Translations under genes and position numbers: made by a program
Notes under the pieces: model-generated
Databases searched by the model: none
What the model saw: only the letters and a program-made list of their open reading frames with translations
Told to the model about the DNA's origin: nothing
Shown here: one piece after another, positions 8,816 through 18,906 of the stretch
How positions within the stretch are numbered: the stretch's first letter is position 1
How the letters are laid out: every line of letters starts with the position of its first letter
Source: Acetobacteraceae bacterium
Lineage (GTDB): Bacteria > Pseudomonadota > Alphaproteobacteria > Acetobacterales > Acetobacteraceae
Direction: 5' to 3'
NCBI GenBank assembly: GCA_030037175.1
Contig: JASHRV010000260.1
Coordinates: 1 to 53,660, forward strand
Length of the DNA: 53,660 nt

Positions 8816-10873
8816 CTAAAGTGCCATGCACAACCTCAGCGCATCATAGATCGCCGCATGCACGTTTCGGCTCGAGACCGCGTCGCCGATGCGGTGCAGC
8901 TCGAAGCCGCCGGCCGCGCGCGGCTGCGATCGGCCTGCAAGCAGCGCCTCGATATCGGTGATGCCTTGGTTGGCGGAAGCCGCGCGCAGCTCGTCGTAAA
9001 GCGCAGTGACCGGCTCGGTTCCGCGCTCGACCACGATCTGTGAGGCGGTACGCGTGCTCTCTTCGCCCGTCAGCTCGTGGCGGAAGATCGCGGCGAGCTG
9101 ATTGCCGGCCGGGCGGACGCCGATGAGCTGGCGGTCGATTGAAACATTGATGCCGTTGTGCTCGAATCGCTGGCGATAGACCACGCGTTCCGAGTAGGCC
9201 ATTTCAACTGCGAGATTGTCGTCGATCGTCACGAACTGCACCTGGTGCCCTGACTCGGCAAGATGCAGCGCGCAGGAGACCGCCTCGTGCCGACCGGTAC
9301 CATCGAAGACCAGCACATCCTGCTTCGGCGCCGTGGCGCCGCTCAGCACATCCCATACACTCGTACAATATTCGCTGCCGGCGACGCCGTTGGTATCGGG
9401 CACGCCGCCCGTCGCAATGATCACGGCGTCTGGCGCTTCGGCCAGCACATCTTCCGCCTCGGCATACGTGTTGAGCCTGAGTTCGACGCCGAGCTTTTCG
9501 AGCTCGGCCATTCGCCAATCGACGATCGCAATGAGATCCCGCCGCCAGCTTGCGCGTACGGCGATCTGGAGCTGTCCGCCGAGCTGGTTCGCCGCCTCGA
9601 ACAATACCACCTTGTGGCCGCGCTCGGCGGCGACACGCGCTGCCTCAAGTCCACCAGGTCCCCCGCCCACGACCACCACGCGCCGCCCGGGCTGGGCAGC
9701 GCGCGCCACGATCTGTGGCAGGATCTGCTCGCGCCCCGAGGCTGGATTGTGGATACAGGCGACCTTCTTGTACATGCAGTAGGAGGCACCGACACAGGGC
9801 CGGATGCGCTCGGCCTCGCCGCGCGCGAGCTTGTTGGCGATCTGCGGGTCGGCCATGTGTGCCCGCGTCATCCCGACCATATCCACGAGCCCTTCGCTCA
9901 CGGCCCGGCGCGCGGTCGCGATATCGGGAATGCGTGCGGCATGAAACACGGGCAGGTGAATTTCGCGGCGGAAAGCGCCGACGAGATCGAGGAAGGGCGC
10001 GATCGGCTGGGACATCCCAGGCATGTTGTGCTCGGCGAGCGCGATCTCGGTGTCCATTCGCCCGAAGATCGCGTTGAAGAAATCGAGCTGCCCCTCTCGT
10101 TCAAAGATGCGGGCGATGCGCAGGCACTCCTCGAAATCGAGTCCGTCCGGCGGCCCTTCCTCAATCACGAATCGGATACCCACCAGGAAGTCGTCACCGA
10201 CGCGCCTGCGGATCGCCTCATGCACCATCAGCCCGAAACGCGCGCGGTTCTCGGTCGATCCGCCGAAACCGTCGCCGCGGCGGTTGGTGCGCGGGGAGAA
10301 GAACTGGCCGATGAGGTGCCCGCCGGTGACAGTCTCGACGCCGTCGAGCCCACCCTCCTTGCAGCGCCAGGCTGCCTCCGCATAGTCGCGGACCACGCGG
10401 TCGATATCTGCTCGGTCCATCTCGCGCGGGAAGCTGCGGTGCCGCGTCTCACGCACGCGCGAAGGGCCAATCGTTGGCAGCCAGTTCCAGGCAAGTGCGT
10501 CCGCACGCCTTCCGAGATGCGAGATCTGGCACATGATCGCTGCACCATGGCCGTGGATGCGTACGGAAAACTGTTGAAGATAAGGAATGATACGGTCACT
10601 CGCGACGTCGATCTGCCCGCCGCCCCAGCTCGAGTCCGGCGCCACCATCGAGGAGCCGCCGAACATCGTGAGCGCAAGCCCGCCTTTCGCCTTCTCCTCA
10701 TGGTAGCGTTGGTAGCGCTCGGTGGGCAGCCCGCCTTCATCGAGAGTCGAGGCGTGGCTCGTGCTCATGATACGGTTGCGGAAATGAAGATGGCGGGTGG
10801 CGAAGGGACGCAGCAGTGGATCGTTCGCGGGATCGAATTTAGCGATGTTCCCTGGGGTGATATCTACGGGCAT
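8816..10873 (-). CDS. NADH:flavin oxidoreductase (Old Yellow Enzyme/2,4-dienoyl-CoA reductase/N-methylproline demethylase-like)
   Basis: N-terminal TIM barrel FDPANDPLLRPFATRHLHFRNRIMSTSHAS; CVGASYCMYKKVACIHNPASGRE; C-terminal FAD domain VVVVGGGPGGLEAARVAAERGHKVVLFEA. Confidence 0.92.
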   Translation of the reverse strand: MPVDITPGNIAKFDPANDPLLRPFATRHLHFRNRIMSTSHASTLDEGGLPTERYQRYHEEKAKGGLALTMFGGSSMVAPDSSWGGGQIDVASDRIIPYLQQFSVRIHGHGAAIMCQISHLGRRADALAWNWLPTIGPSRVRETRHRSFPREMDRADIDRVVRDYAEAAWRCKEGGLDGVETVTGGHLIGQFFSPRTNRRGDGFGGSTENRARFGLMVHEAIRRRVGDDFLVGIRFVIEEGPPDGLDFEECLRIARIFEREGQLDFFNAIFGRMDTEIALAEHNMPGMSQPIAPFLDLVGAFRREIHLPVFHAARIPDIATARRAVSEGLVDMVGMTRAHMADPQIANKLARGEAERIRPCVGASYCMYKKVACIHNPASGREQILPQIVARAAQPGRRVVVVGGGPGGLEAARVAAERGHKVVLFEAANQLGGQLQIAVRASWRRDLIAIVDWRMAELEKLGVELRLNTYAEAEDVLAEAPDAVIIATGGVPDTNGVAGSEYCTSVWDVLSGATAPKQDVLVFDGTGRHEAVSCALHLAESGHQVQFVTIDDNLAVEMAYSERVVYRQRFEHNGINVSIDRQLIGVRPAGNQLAAIFRHELTGEESTRTASQIVVERGTEPVTALYDELRAASANQGITDIEALLAGRSQPRAAGGFELHRIGDAVSSRNVHAAIYDALRLCMAL

Positions 10874-10882
10874 TGATGGCTC

Positions 10883-12730
10883 TCAAGAGGTGGAAGCAGT
10901 GGCGAGCGGCAGCAGCTTGGCCGCGCCCGTATCGGGCTGCAGCGAAAGAAGCTGCTCCTCGGTGCGATGGCAAGCGATCTCGGCGCCCTTAGCGAGATGC
11001 CGCAACGGCGGCTTTTCCTGGGCACAGAGATCGGAGATTCGCGCTCCGCAACGCGGAAAGAAGGGACATCCATCCAGCATGCCGACGACTCGGCCGATCC
11101 CGGCGGGTGCCGAGGGCGCCGTCTCCAGCCAGCCGGGCCTAAGCTCCGGCACAGAAGACAGAAGCAGATCCGAATAAGGATGGAGAGGGCGACGGAGCAG
11201 AGTGTCGCGGCTCCCCCTCTCCACGCTCCGGCCGGCATAGAGAACCATCACCTCGTCGCAGAGCGCGCGGACCGTTGCCAGGTCGTGACTGATGAAAAGA
11301 TAGGAAAGCCCGAGCTTCTCGCGCAGCTCGGTGAGCAGGTCGAGGATCGCCGCACCCACCACCGTATCGAGCGCCGATGTCACCTCGTCGCAGAGCACGA
11401 GGCTCGGCTCGGCGGCGAGCGCGCGCGCGAGGTTCACGCGCTGCTTCTGCCCGCCTGAAAGCTCACCAGGATAGCGGGCAACAAGGCTGGGCGGAAGATG
11501 CACTAGCTCAAGGAGTTCCGCACTCCGCTGCCGCGCGGCCGCACCCGAAAGTCCGTGGTAGAAGACGAGCGGCCTGGCGATGATGCGGGCTACGGTGCGC
11601 GCCGGGTTGAGCGCCGTGTCCGGCATCTGAAAGACGATCTGGATTCGCCGCAGCTGCTCGCGTGTGCGGGAGGCTGCCGCGCCGGCAAGCGTTTCGCCTT
11701 CGAGTCGGATCATCCCGCGCGCTGGCGGCAGCAGCCCCGCGACGACCCGCGCGAGTGTGCTCTTGCCGCACCCGGACTCGCCCACCACGCCGAAGGCGGA
11801 GCCCGGACGGATGGCGAGGTCGATCCCATGCAGAACCGGCACAGGCGGCAGGCCGGAGTTGCCGGGCCTGCCATACCCGGCCACAATTCCTGCGATTTCG
11901 AGCAGCGGGCGTGCCGTCTGAGCGGGGGCCGCGCGCAGGGCGGGCTCGGCGGCAGCGAGCAGGCTGGCCGTGTATTCATGTGCAGGCGCTGCGAGCAGCC
12001 GTGCGGTCGCTGCCTCCTCCTGCATTCGCCCGTTACGCAGAACGATGATGTGGTCGGCGATTTGCGCCACTACCGCGAGATCGTGCGAGACATAGAGCGC
12101 CGTCACGCGCCGTTCGCGCACCACGCGCTTGAACGCACGCAGGACCTCGATCTGCGTCGTCACGTCGAGCGCAGTGGTTGGTTCGTCGAGGATCAGGAGT
12201 TCGGGGTCGGTGATCAGCGCCATCGCTGCAAGCAGCCTCTGGAGCTGCCCACCCGAGACCTGATGGGGAAAGCGCGAGCCGATCCGTTCGGGCTCGGGAA
12301 GCTGGAGCGCGCGGAAGAGCGTGATCGCCTTCGCCTCCGCCGCTTCGCGCTTCATCAGCCCATGGATCAGGGCCCCTTCGATGACCTGCGCCATGATCCG
12401 CCGCGCCGGATTGAAAGCAGCGGCCGCGCTCTGAGCGATATAGCAGACGTGTCGGCCGCGGAACCGGGCGAGCGCACGCCGTGAAAGCCCGAGCACGTCT
12501 GTACCGCCGACGCGGAGCGTTGCGGCCGAGATGCGACAACCCCCGCGGGCATAGCCCATCAACGAGAGCGCGATCGTCGTCTTGCCCGAGCCTGATTCGC
12601 CGATCAGCGCGGCAACTTCGCCGCGTCCGATCGCGAAGCTCACCGCATCGACGACCATCACCTGCCCGCCGGTAAGGCCCGGCGCGGTCACGCGAAGGTC
12701 GGCAACCTGGACTGCGGCCTCAGCGTTCAT
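10883..12730 (-). CDS. Dipeptide/opine-type ABC transporter ATP-binding protein with two fused NBDs (DppD-DppF-like)
   Basis: Two Walker A (GESGSGKTT, GESGCGKSTLARV) and two signature motifs (VSGGQLQRLLAAMAL, LSGGQKQRVNLARALA). Confidence 0.95.
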   Translation of the reverse strand: MNAEAAVQVADLRVTAPGLTGGQVMVVDAVSFAIGRGEVAALIGESGSGKTTIALSLMGYARGGCRISAATLRVGGTDVLGLSRRALARFRGRHVCYIAQSAAAAFNPARRIMAQVIEGALIHGLMKREAAEAKAITLFRALQLPEPERIGSRFPHQVSGGQLQRLLAAMALITDPELLILDEPTTALDVTTQIEVLRAFKRVVRERRVTALYVSHDLAVVAQIADHIIVLRNGRMQEEAATARLLAAPAHEYTASLLAAAEPALRAAPAQTARPLLEIAGIVAGYGRPGNSGLPPVPVLHGIDLAIRPGSAFGVVGESGCGKSTLARVVAGLLPPARGMIRLEGETLAGAAASRTREQLRRIQIVFQMPDTALNPARTVARIIARPLVFYHGLSGAAARQRSAELLELVHLPPSLVARYPGELSGGQKQRVNLARALAAEPSLVLCDEVTSALDTVVGAAILDLLTELREKLGLSYLFISHDLATVRALCDEVMVLYAGRSVERGSRDTLLRRPLHPYSDLLLSSVPELRPGWLETAPSAPAGIGRVVGMLDGCPFFPRCGARISDLCAQEKPPLRHLAKGAEIACHRTEEQLLSLQPDTGAAKLLPLATASTS

Positions 12731-13580
12731 CGGCGAATAGACGGCGCCGTCTGCCGCCGAAACCGTCGATCATGAGATTAACGCCGATCGTAAGCGTGGC
12801 GATCGCGACGGCAGGCATGATCACGGCTGGTGCGCCATAGCCGAGCCCCTGGATGTTCTCGCGCACAAGCGAGCCCCAATCGGCCGCTGGCGGCTGAATG
12901 CCGAGGCCAAGGAAGCTTAGGCTACTGAGGAGCAGCACGATGAAGACGAAGCGCAGCCCGAAGTCAGTGAGCACCGGGAGAACCATGTTCGGCAGGATCT
13001 CCTCGATCATGATCGTATGTGTCTTCTCCCCTCTTGCACGCGCGACCAGCACGAACTCCATCGCGTTGATATCGACGGCGACCGAGCGGGCGATGCGGAA
13101 CGCGCCGGGGGTGTAGATCACCGCGGCAGTGCCGACCAGCACCGGTACCGAGGCGCCGAGCGCGGCCACCATCACCAGCGCGAACATCAGGCCGGGCAAC
13201 GAGATCAGCGTGTCCATCGAGCGGCTGAGCACCCCGTCGAATGCGCCGCCGCTCGCTGCGGCCAGGGTCCCGAGCGTGATTCCGCACAACGCGGCAAGCG
13301 CGGTTGCCGCGAGTGCGAGGCCAATCGTGTAGCGCGCGCCGTAAAGGATCAGGCTCAGCACGTCGCGGCCGAGATAGTCGGTGCCGAGCGGAAAGCGCCT
13401 GCTCATCGGCCCGAAGACGGTGCCGCTTACAATTTGGGCTTCTCCATGCTGCGCGAGCGCGGGGGCAGCAAGAGCAACGAGGATCCAACCCCCGACGACA
13501 ATCGTCCCGAACAGACCCGCAAGAGAGAGATGCACGCCGAGGCGAACTCGGCGATGCGTGGCAGGCGCGGCTTCGTTCAT
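12720..13580 (-). CDS. ABC transporter permease, DppC-like
   Basis: FPLGTDYLGRDVLSLILYGARYTIGLALAATALAALCGITLGTLAA; order permease/permease/SBP. Confidence 0.92.
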   Translation of the reverse strand: MNEAAPATHRRVRLGVHLSLAGLFGTIVVGGWILVALAAPALAQHGEAQIVSGTVFGPMSRRFPLGTDYLGRDVLSLILYGARYTIGLALAATALAALCGITLGTLAAASGGAFDGVLSRSMDTLISLPGLMFALVMVAALGASVPVLVGTAAVIYTPGAFRIARSVAVDINAMEFVLVARARGEKTHTIMIEEILPNMVLPVLTDFGLRFVFIVLLLSSLSFLGLGIQPPAADWGSLVRENIQGLGYGAPAVIMPAVAIATLTIGVNLMIDGFGGRRRRLFADER

Positions 13581-14596
13581 CGGAGCCGCAGCCTCGGGTT
13601 GGAGAGGATGGCGGCGATGTCGGCGAACAGCACGAGAAGCAGGTAGAAAGTGCAGAAAAGCATCGCGCAGGCCTGGATCAGCGGCATGTCCCGGGTTGAG
13701 ACAGCGTCGACCATCAGCCGCGCGAGGCCCGGATAGTCGAAGATCGTCTCAACGATGATGATTCCGCCGAGCAGGAAGGAAAGGCTAAGCGCAATCGCGT
13801 TGGCGATCGGGCCGACGGCATTGGGCAGCGCGTGCCACAGCACCACCCGCGCTGGCGGCGTGCCCTTGAGCACCGCCATCTCGACATAAGAGGACTCGAG
13901 CGTGTTGACGAGTGCTGCCCGCGTCATTCGAGCCATCTGGGCCACGATCGCGAAGGAAAGCGTCGCCACCGGCAACGCGAAAACGCGGATGAGGCCGGAA
14001 AGCGAATCTGTACCGTCGAAATAGGCGAGCGCCGGCAGCCAGTGCAGCCGCACGGCGAAGATCAGAACTGCCAAAGTCGCGACCAGAAACTCCGGAACCG
14101 AAACGGAGGCGATGGTGACCACGCTGACGACGCGGTCATAGAGCGTGCCGCGCCATATCGCTGCGGTGATGCCGAGCGCGAGTGCCGCCGGCACTGAAAC
14201 GAGGGCCGTGAGACCAGCGAGCAGAAGCGAGTTCGGCAGCCGACTCGCGATCAGCGCCGCAACGGAATCGCCGTTGACGAGCGATTGGCCGAGATTCCCG
14301 CTGACAAGGCCGCCAAGCCAGATCAGGTAGCGGAGCGCAGCCGGCTGGTTGAGATGCATTGCCGCGCTCAATCCGGCGACCGCTTCTAGTGTCGCGCCCT
14401 GGCCAAGCACGATTTCGGCAACGTTCCCCGGCAAAAGCTCGGTTCCGAGGAATACGAGGAGCGAAATCGCGAGCAGCAGAAGCACGTTCGCTCCAATCCG
14501 CGCCCCGATCAGGCGCATGACCACTTTGTTGCGCATGAGCCTGCCGTCTCCCGATGGCACCGCCCGCTGGGCGAGGCCGCTAATCGAGCCAGACAT
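13577..14596 (-). CDS. ABC transporter permease, DppB-like
   Basis: SLLVFLGTELLPGNVAEIVLGQGATLEAV..., RMTRAALVNTLESSYVEMAVLKGTPPARVVLWHALPNAVGPI; start codon may lie inside the annotated ORF. Confidence 0.92.
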   Translation of the reverse strand: MSGSISGLAQRAVPSGDGRLMRNKVVMRLIGARIGANVLLLLAISLLVFLGTELLPGNVAEIVLGQGATLEAVAGLSAAMHLNQPAALRYLIWLGGLVSGNLGQSLVNGDSVAALIASRLPNSLLLAGLTALVSVPAALALGITAAIWRGTLYDRVVSVVTIASVSVPEFLVATLAVLIFAVRLHWLPALAYFDGTDSLSGLIRVFALPVATLSFAIVAQMARMTRAALVNTLESSYVEMAVLKGTPPARVVLWHALPNAVGPIANAIALSLSFLLGGIIIVETIFDYPGLARLMVDAVSTRDMPLIQACAMLFCTFYLLLVLFADIAAILSNPRLRLR

Positions 14597-16229
14597 GTTG
14601 GGCGAAATTGTAGCCCATCAGCGCCCCGGTCGGCACCGGAACGAGCCCCTTCACCCGCGTCGAATAAGCATCGAGCAGGCTGATGAACACCGGGATGCCG
14701 ATTCCGGCGTTGTCGCTGATCATCTTCTGCATTGTACAGTACATGTCCTTGCGCTTGGCAACGTCGGTCTCGGCGCGAGACTGCAAGAGTAGCGAATCGA
14801 ACTTCGGATCTTTCCAGCGGCTCTCATTCCACGGCGCGTTGGAGTTGAAGAAAAGGGTGAGCAGGATGTCCGCGGTCGGCCGCGGGTTGATGTTGCCGTA
14901 GCCGATCGACGACTTGAGCCAGTAATTGGACCAGTAGCCGTTCGCCGGCACGCGCCGGACATCGAACCCGAGTCCGATTTTGCTCCCGGCCTCCTGCATC
15001 AGAACTGCCATGTCTTCAGACCCGTCGGCTGCGGGTGAGCAGACGATCGGCACCGTCGTGTTCGCCATACCGGATTTGTTCAGATGGAATTTCGCCCGAT
15101 CGAGATCGAACGGCCGCTGAGCCAACTCGGCGCAATAGAAGGGGTTGGTGGGGTCGATCGGCTGATCGTTGCCGACCACGGCATAATCGAGAAAGATCGC
15201 GCTCTTGATCCGCTCGCGATCCTGCGAGTACTTCATCGCCATCACGAAATCCGGGTTGCCGGTGTGCGGGAGGTCGAGCCGCAGGATGAGATCGGTGTAG
15301 TCGCCCGCCTTGGTCTCGAATACCGCATAGCCTTTGGCCGCCTGAATCTGCTTTGCCGAGCGCGGGTTGATAGTGCTCGCGATATCGATATCGCCCGAGA
15401 GCAGGGCATCGACTCGTGCCGCCTCGTCGCCGATTCCGAAATGGGTGATCTGATCGATATAAGGCTCGGGCGCGCGGAAATAGTTCGTGTTGCGCACGCC
15501 CACCGTGCGCACACCGGGCTTGAACTCCTTGCAGCGGAACGGGCCGGTGCCGATCCCCCTGCTGAAATCGGTGGTGCCATCCTTCACGATTACGAACTGA
15601 TAGACGGCGAGGATCGCCGGCAGGTCGGCATTCGGCCCCGCGAGCGTGATCGTCACCTCGTCCGGCGCGATCGCCTTGATTTCACGCATCTGGCTCGCGA
15701 GCGGGAGCACCACCGAGCCGGTCTTCGGGTCCTTGAGCCGCGAGAGCGAAAAGACCACGTCCGAGGCCGTGAACGGCGAGCCGTCGTGGAAATGGACATC
15801 CTTGCGCAGCTTGATCGTCCATACGGTCGCATCGGGGCTTTCGATCGAGCGTGCGAGGTCCGGCTGCGGTACAAGGTGCGGATCGAAGACGGTGAGCCCG
15901 TTGTAGAACAGAAAGCAGCGCGTGTAGTCGGTCGAATTGTTGGCGCGTGCCGGATCGAGCGTATCGGCGGTCGAGGAATTGTAGGCCGCGACCCGGATGG
16001 CCCCGCCGCGCTTGGGCGTCGCCGCGACTGCCGCTGCCGCTGCACGTACGGCGCCGCCGGCTGCGAGCACGCCGAGCCCAGCGGCCATCAGCCACTGCGC
16101 AAGCTCGCGCCGTGTCGCGCCGCTCGTGAGCGCCGCCCGGAGCACGCGCCGCTCGGCATCGGTAAGGGACGAGGCCTTGGCCTCGGTCGATTCCTGGGTG
16201 AATTCCTGAACCGGTGTCTCAGCGGTCAT
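14580..16229 (-). CDS. ABC transporter substrate-binding protein, family 5 (peptide/opine)
   Basis: GGAIRVAAYNSSTADTLDPARANNSTDYTRCFLFYNGLTVFDPHLVPQPDLARSIESPDATVWTIKLRKDVHFHDGSPFTASDVVFSLSRLKDP: SBP_bac_5 pattern; RRELAQWLMAAGLG Tat-like leader. Confidence 0.95.
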   Translation of the reverse strand: MTAETPVQEFTQESTEAKASSLTDAERRVLRAALTSGATRRELAQWLMAAGLGVLAAGGAVRAAAAAVAATPKRGGAIRVAAYNSSTADTLDPARANNSTDYTRCFLFYNGLTVFDPHLVPQPDLARSIESPDATVWTIKLRKDVHFHDGSPFTASDVVFSLSRLKDPKTGSVVLPLASQMREIKAIAPDEVTITLAGPNADLPAILAVYQFVIVKDGTTDFSRGIGTGPFRCKEFKPGVRTVGVRNTNYFRAPEPYIDQITHFGIGDEAARVDALLSGDIDIASTINPRSAKQIQAAKGYAVFETKAGDYTDLILRLDLPHTGNPDFVMAMKYSQDRERIKSAIFLDYAVVGNDQPIDPTNPFYCAELAQRPFDLDRAKFHLNKSGMANTTVPIVCSPAADGSEDMAVLMQEAGSKIGLGFDVRRVPANGYWSNYWLKSSIGYGNINPRPTADILLTLFFNSNAPWNESRWKDPKFDSLLLQSRAETDVAKRKDMYCTMQKMISDNAGIGIPVFISLLDAYSTRVKGLVPVPTGALMGYNFAQHVWLD

Positions 16230-16370
16230 TATTCTTTGTGCCCCTTCGCTCGGCGGTGGCGTGAAAGCCCCTCAGCATCTCTGCGTGCGCCTGTGCTTAT
16301 CGACCAGGCATTAAATGCATATGTTCTGTCGCGATGGCTGGCATGTCAGCTTGACAATTCTTAGAGGGGG

Positions 16371-16387
16371 CATACGCTCAGCGTATG
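16371..16387. promoter_or_regulatory. Dyad CATACGCT-C-AGCGTATG (ATAC-N7-GTAT core) overlapping the start codon of the LysR gene
   Basis: Perfect 8-bp arms; ATG at 16385; TTGACA at 16351-16356. Confidence 0.6.
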
Positions 16388-17311
16388 GCCGGTCTCGGCA
16401 GGCTGATCCCGTCCGCCCGTTCACTCCTGGTCTTCGAGGCCGCCGCCCGCTGCGGCAGTTGCGGCGCTGCCGCGCGCGAGTTCAATGTTACCCAACCTTC
16501 CGTCAGCCGCGGCATCGCTCAGCTCGAGGCACATCTCGGGCTTGCGCTCTTCAACCGCGGTGCGCGGGGACTTGTGCTTACCGAAGAGGGCAAGACTCTT
16601 TATCGCGCGGTGAATGAGGGGTTCGAGCGTGTGGAGAGTGCGCTTGCTGCGATCGTTGCGGCCCGCACTCAAAAGCACACCGTGGAGCTATCTCTCTCCA
16701 CTGGTTTCGTCGCTCACTGGCTCATTCCGCGCATGCAGCGGTTCCATCGCGATTTCCCGACCGTCGATCTACGCTTTCAGCTCATTTCCGGAACGCTGCG
16801 CGGCCCGTTCGGGAATGTCGATCTGGCGATGCGCATGCAACCCGGCGAAGATGCCGACTGCCACGCCTGGAAGTTCGCCCCGGAGCTCGTGCTGCCGGTC
16901 TGCAGCGCTGCCTACCTGCGCGAGCATGGCCCGCTCGAAGGTGGCCCCGAAGGAGCGCACACATTGCTGCTTTTCGCCGATCCGCTGCAGGATTTCGCGC
17001 ACTATTGGGGACCACTCGTCAGCGCGCACGCCTTGAGCCACGCTTCGATCGCCTTCTCCGACTATGCCGTCGTTCTTCAGGCAGCGATGAACGGGCAGGG
17101 GATCGCGCTCGGCTGGGTCTCTGTTGTCTCCCATGCACTAGGCGAGGGCACGCTGGTGCCGGCTTCGAGCCGGCGCGTCGCGACAGGCCGAGCGTATCAT
17201 CTGATGGCGCCGCGTGGCCGACCATTGAAAGATGTTACACTTGCGATCCGCGACTGGCTGACCACGGAGATGCAAGCGGACATCGCGCGTATCCGCCACC
17301 TCACCACTTAG
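16385..17311 (+). CDS. LysR family transcriptional regulator (GcvA-like)
   Basis: MAGLGRLIPSARSLLVFEAAARCGSCGAAAREFNVTQPSVSRGIAQLEAHLGLALFNRGARGLVLTEEGKTLY. Confidence 0.95.
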   Translation: MAGLGRLIPSARSLLVFEAAARCGSCGAAAREFNVTQPSVSRGIAQLEAHLGLALFNRGARGLVLTEEGKTLYRAVNEGFERVESALAAIVAARTQKHTVELSLSTGFVAHWLIPRMQRFHRDFPTVDLRFQLISGTLRGPFGNVDLAMRMQPGEDADCHAWKFAPELVLPVCSAAYLREHGPLEGGPEGAHTLLLFADPLQDFAHYWGPLVSAHALSHASIAFSDYAVVLQAAMNGQGIALGWVSVVSHALGEGTLVPASSRRVATGRAYHLMAPRGRPLKDVTLAIRDWLTTEMQADIARIRHLTT

Positions 17312-17589
17312 TCATCGCGCTTCACCGGCTTGCGCCGTCGCATCATCGGGGAAAATGCTCACGCCGTTTCGGGCGCAGCAAGGCCGAGGGCACCCCCCAA
17401 TTGCCACCATATAGGTCCTGCCTAGTTCTCGGTGCAGGGAGCCTGGACTGACGAGCCTGCTGCAGGCTCACATCAAGGGTGACGATCAGACGAAGCTCTT
17501 TGATGCCGATGGTTGGGCTCAAAGTGCTAGATGTTGAGTAGTTTGGAGGCAAGCGGGTTATCTCAGCGGTCGGTCCGGGGAGTGGCGCC

Positions 17590-17935
17590 TGCTCGTCCCG
17601 TGGCATCCCGTCCAGCGCGCGCCACAGCGCTTATTAGCGACGTTTGCGGGACCTGCCGGTGCAGGGTGTGCCGGTCGAGATCCGGGTTCAAGCTCCTTGC
17701 CTGCGATGCGGCAACGCCACATGTGAGCGGCGGATCCTTGCGGCACATCTGCTTGGCGTGGTCGGGCCGATACTCCGGCGCGCATGCCAGGTACTGGAAC
17801 TCATTCATTTGCTCGGACACACTGCAGGCAGGAATACCGCCGAGCGCCTCCTACGCCGTCTCGGCCTCCCGGCTCAGAGACAACGCCATCCCGCAACATC
17901 TCAAACGCCGGACCCGAATCAAACCGGTCTCGTCT
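17590..17935 (+). pseudogene. Degenerate ISL3-family transposase fragment
   Basis: Reading from 17590: CSSRGIPSSARHSAY*RRLRDLPVQGVPVEIRVQAPCLRCGNATCERRILAAHLLGVVGPILRRACQVLELIHLLGHTAGRNTAERLLRRLGLP, then frameshift to DNAIPQHLKRRTRI; matches the ISL3 Zn-finger/HTH N-terminus; in-frame TAG at 17635. Confidence 0.75.
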
Positions 17936-17944
17936 CCATCTCGC

Positions 17945-18860
17945 TTTGAGAAAATTTTTGTCACCGCGGTCCCTGACGTCTGCGTTGCTAGGCAGGTGAC
18001 ACCGCGGCTTAAGCTGAGCGGAGGGATCAGCACGAAGCTCAATAGCAGCCATATCATCCACGAACAGGAAGCGCCGATCCTGTCCTGCCTTGCGCGAGGC
18101 GACATCGATATCCAGGCGAGCGGTCTGCAGAGCGTTACGGGGGGGACTGCATGTCGATGGTGCATGCTTGGGGTGGCCTCGGCGCAACTCCCAGCCCTGA
18201 TTTCAAATCCGAAGTGTCGATCGCGTGCGGCATGGCACGCGTAACCTTGCCAGAGAGCGGCACCGATTAGGATGCGTTCGAGGCCGATTACGATATGATC
18301 CGCGACAAGATCGAGGCGCCGTTTCCAAATCTGTTCGCTGACTTCAATGCCCGAATTCGCGTCCCTGGCGGATTTCACTCTGTGATCGCCGAAGCAGCCA
18401 AGAGTGGAACATGGCAAACAGACGTGCCGACTTTCTCATCTGTGACGGCATTGCGGAAGGTTCTAATATTGCGAACTCCGCGATGTTACATTTGGTTACG
18501 ATCCTAAGCCACAACCAGTACAACGCCTGATTTATGGACTCGACAATCGCTACCGTAGCATCTTCGGAGGCGGGATGGTAGTCTTCATGAACGAGCATGA
18601 CACAGCGAACCGTCAGATCGAGCCTAATTCATTTGTCGAACTGGAATCGGTAACGGAAGGTAGTGATGTGCGCTGGATTGTAGCTGGCTTCAAAGTGCCA
18701 GCCTAGGCTACTTTACGCGGATCGATCTCAGCTTATTGTGCGGAGGCAAATAATTTTTGCAGCTGAGTTACCAAGACAAGGAAAGCGTGACCCGTTCGCA
18801 AAATCGATTCCGATCCCTGTCAGCCCAGTGCTTTAGCGTTGGGTCCGGGCAGGCCGGATT
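17945..18860 (+). pseudogene. Degenerate C-terminal part of FdhF/YdeP-family molybdopterin oxidoreductase
   Basis: Pieces in several frames: [158 protein letters not shown]. Confidence 0.75.
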
Positions 18861-18906
18861 CCACAACCAGGCCTGCACTCATCTATGGCATGTGGGCCGC
18901 GTTGGA

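Noticed and set aside
17531-18244. 237-aa ORF as a genuine hypothetical protein
   Set aside because: Its frame crosses remnants of two other genes; better explained as pseudogene debris.
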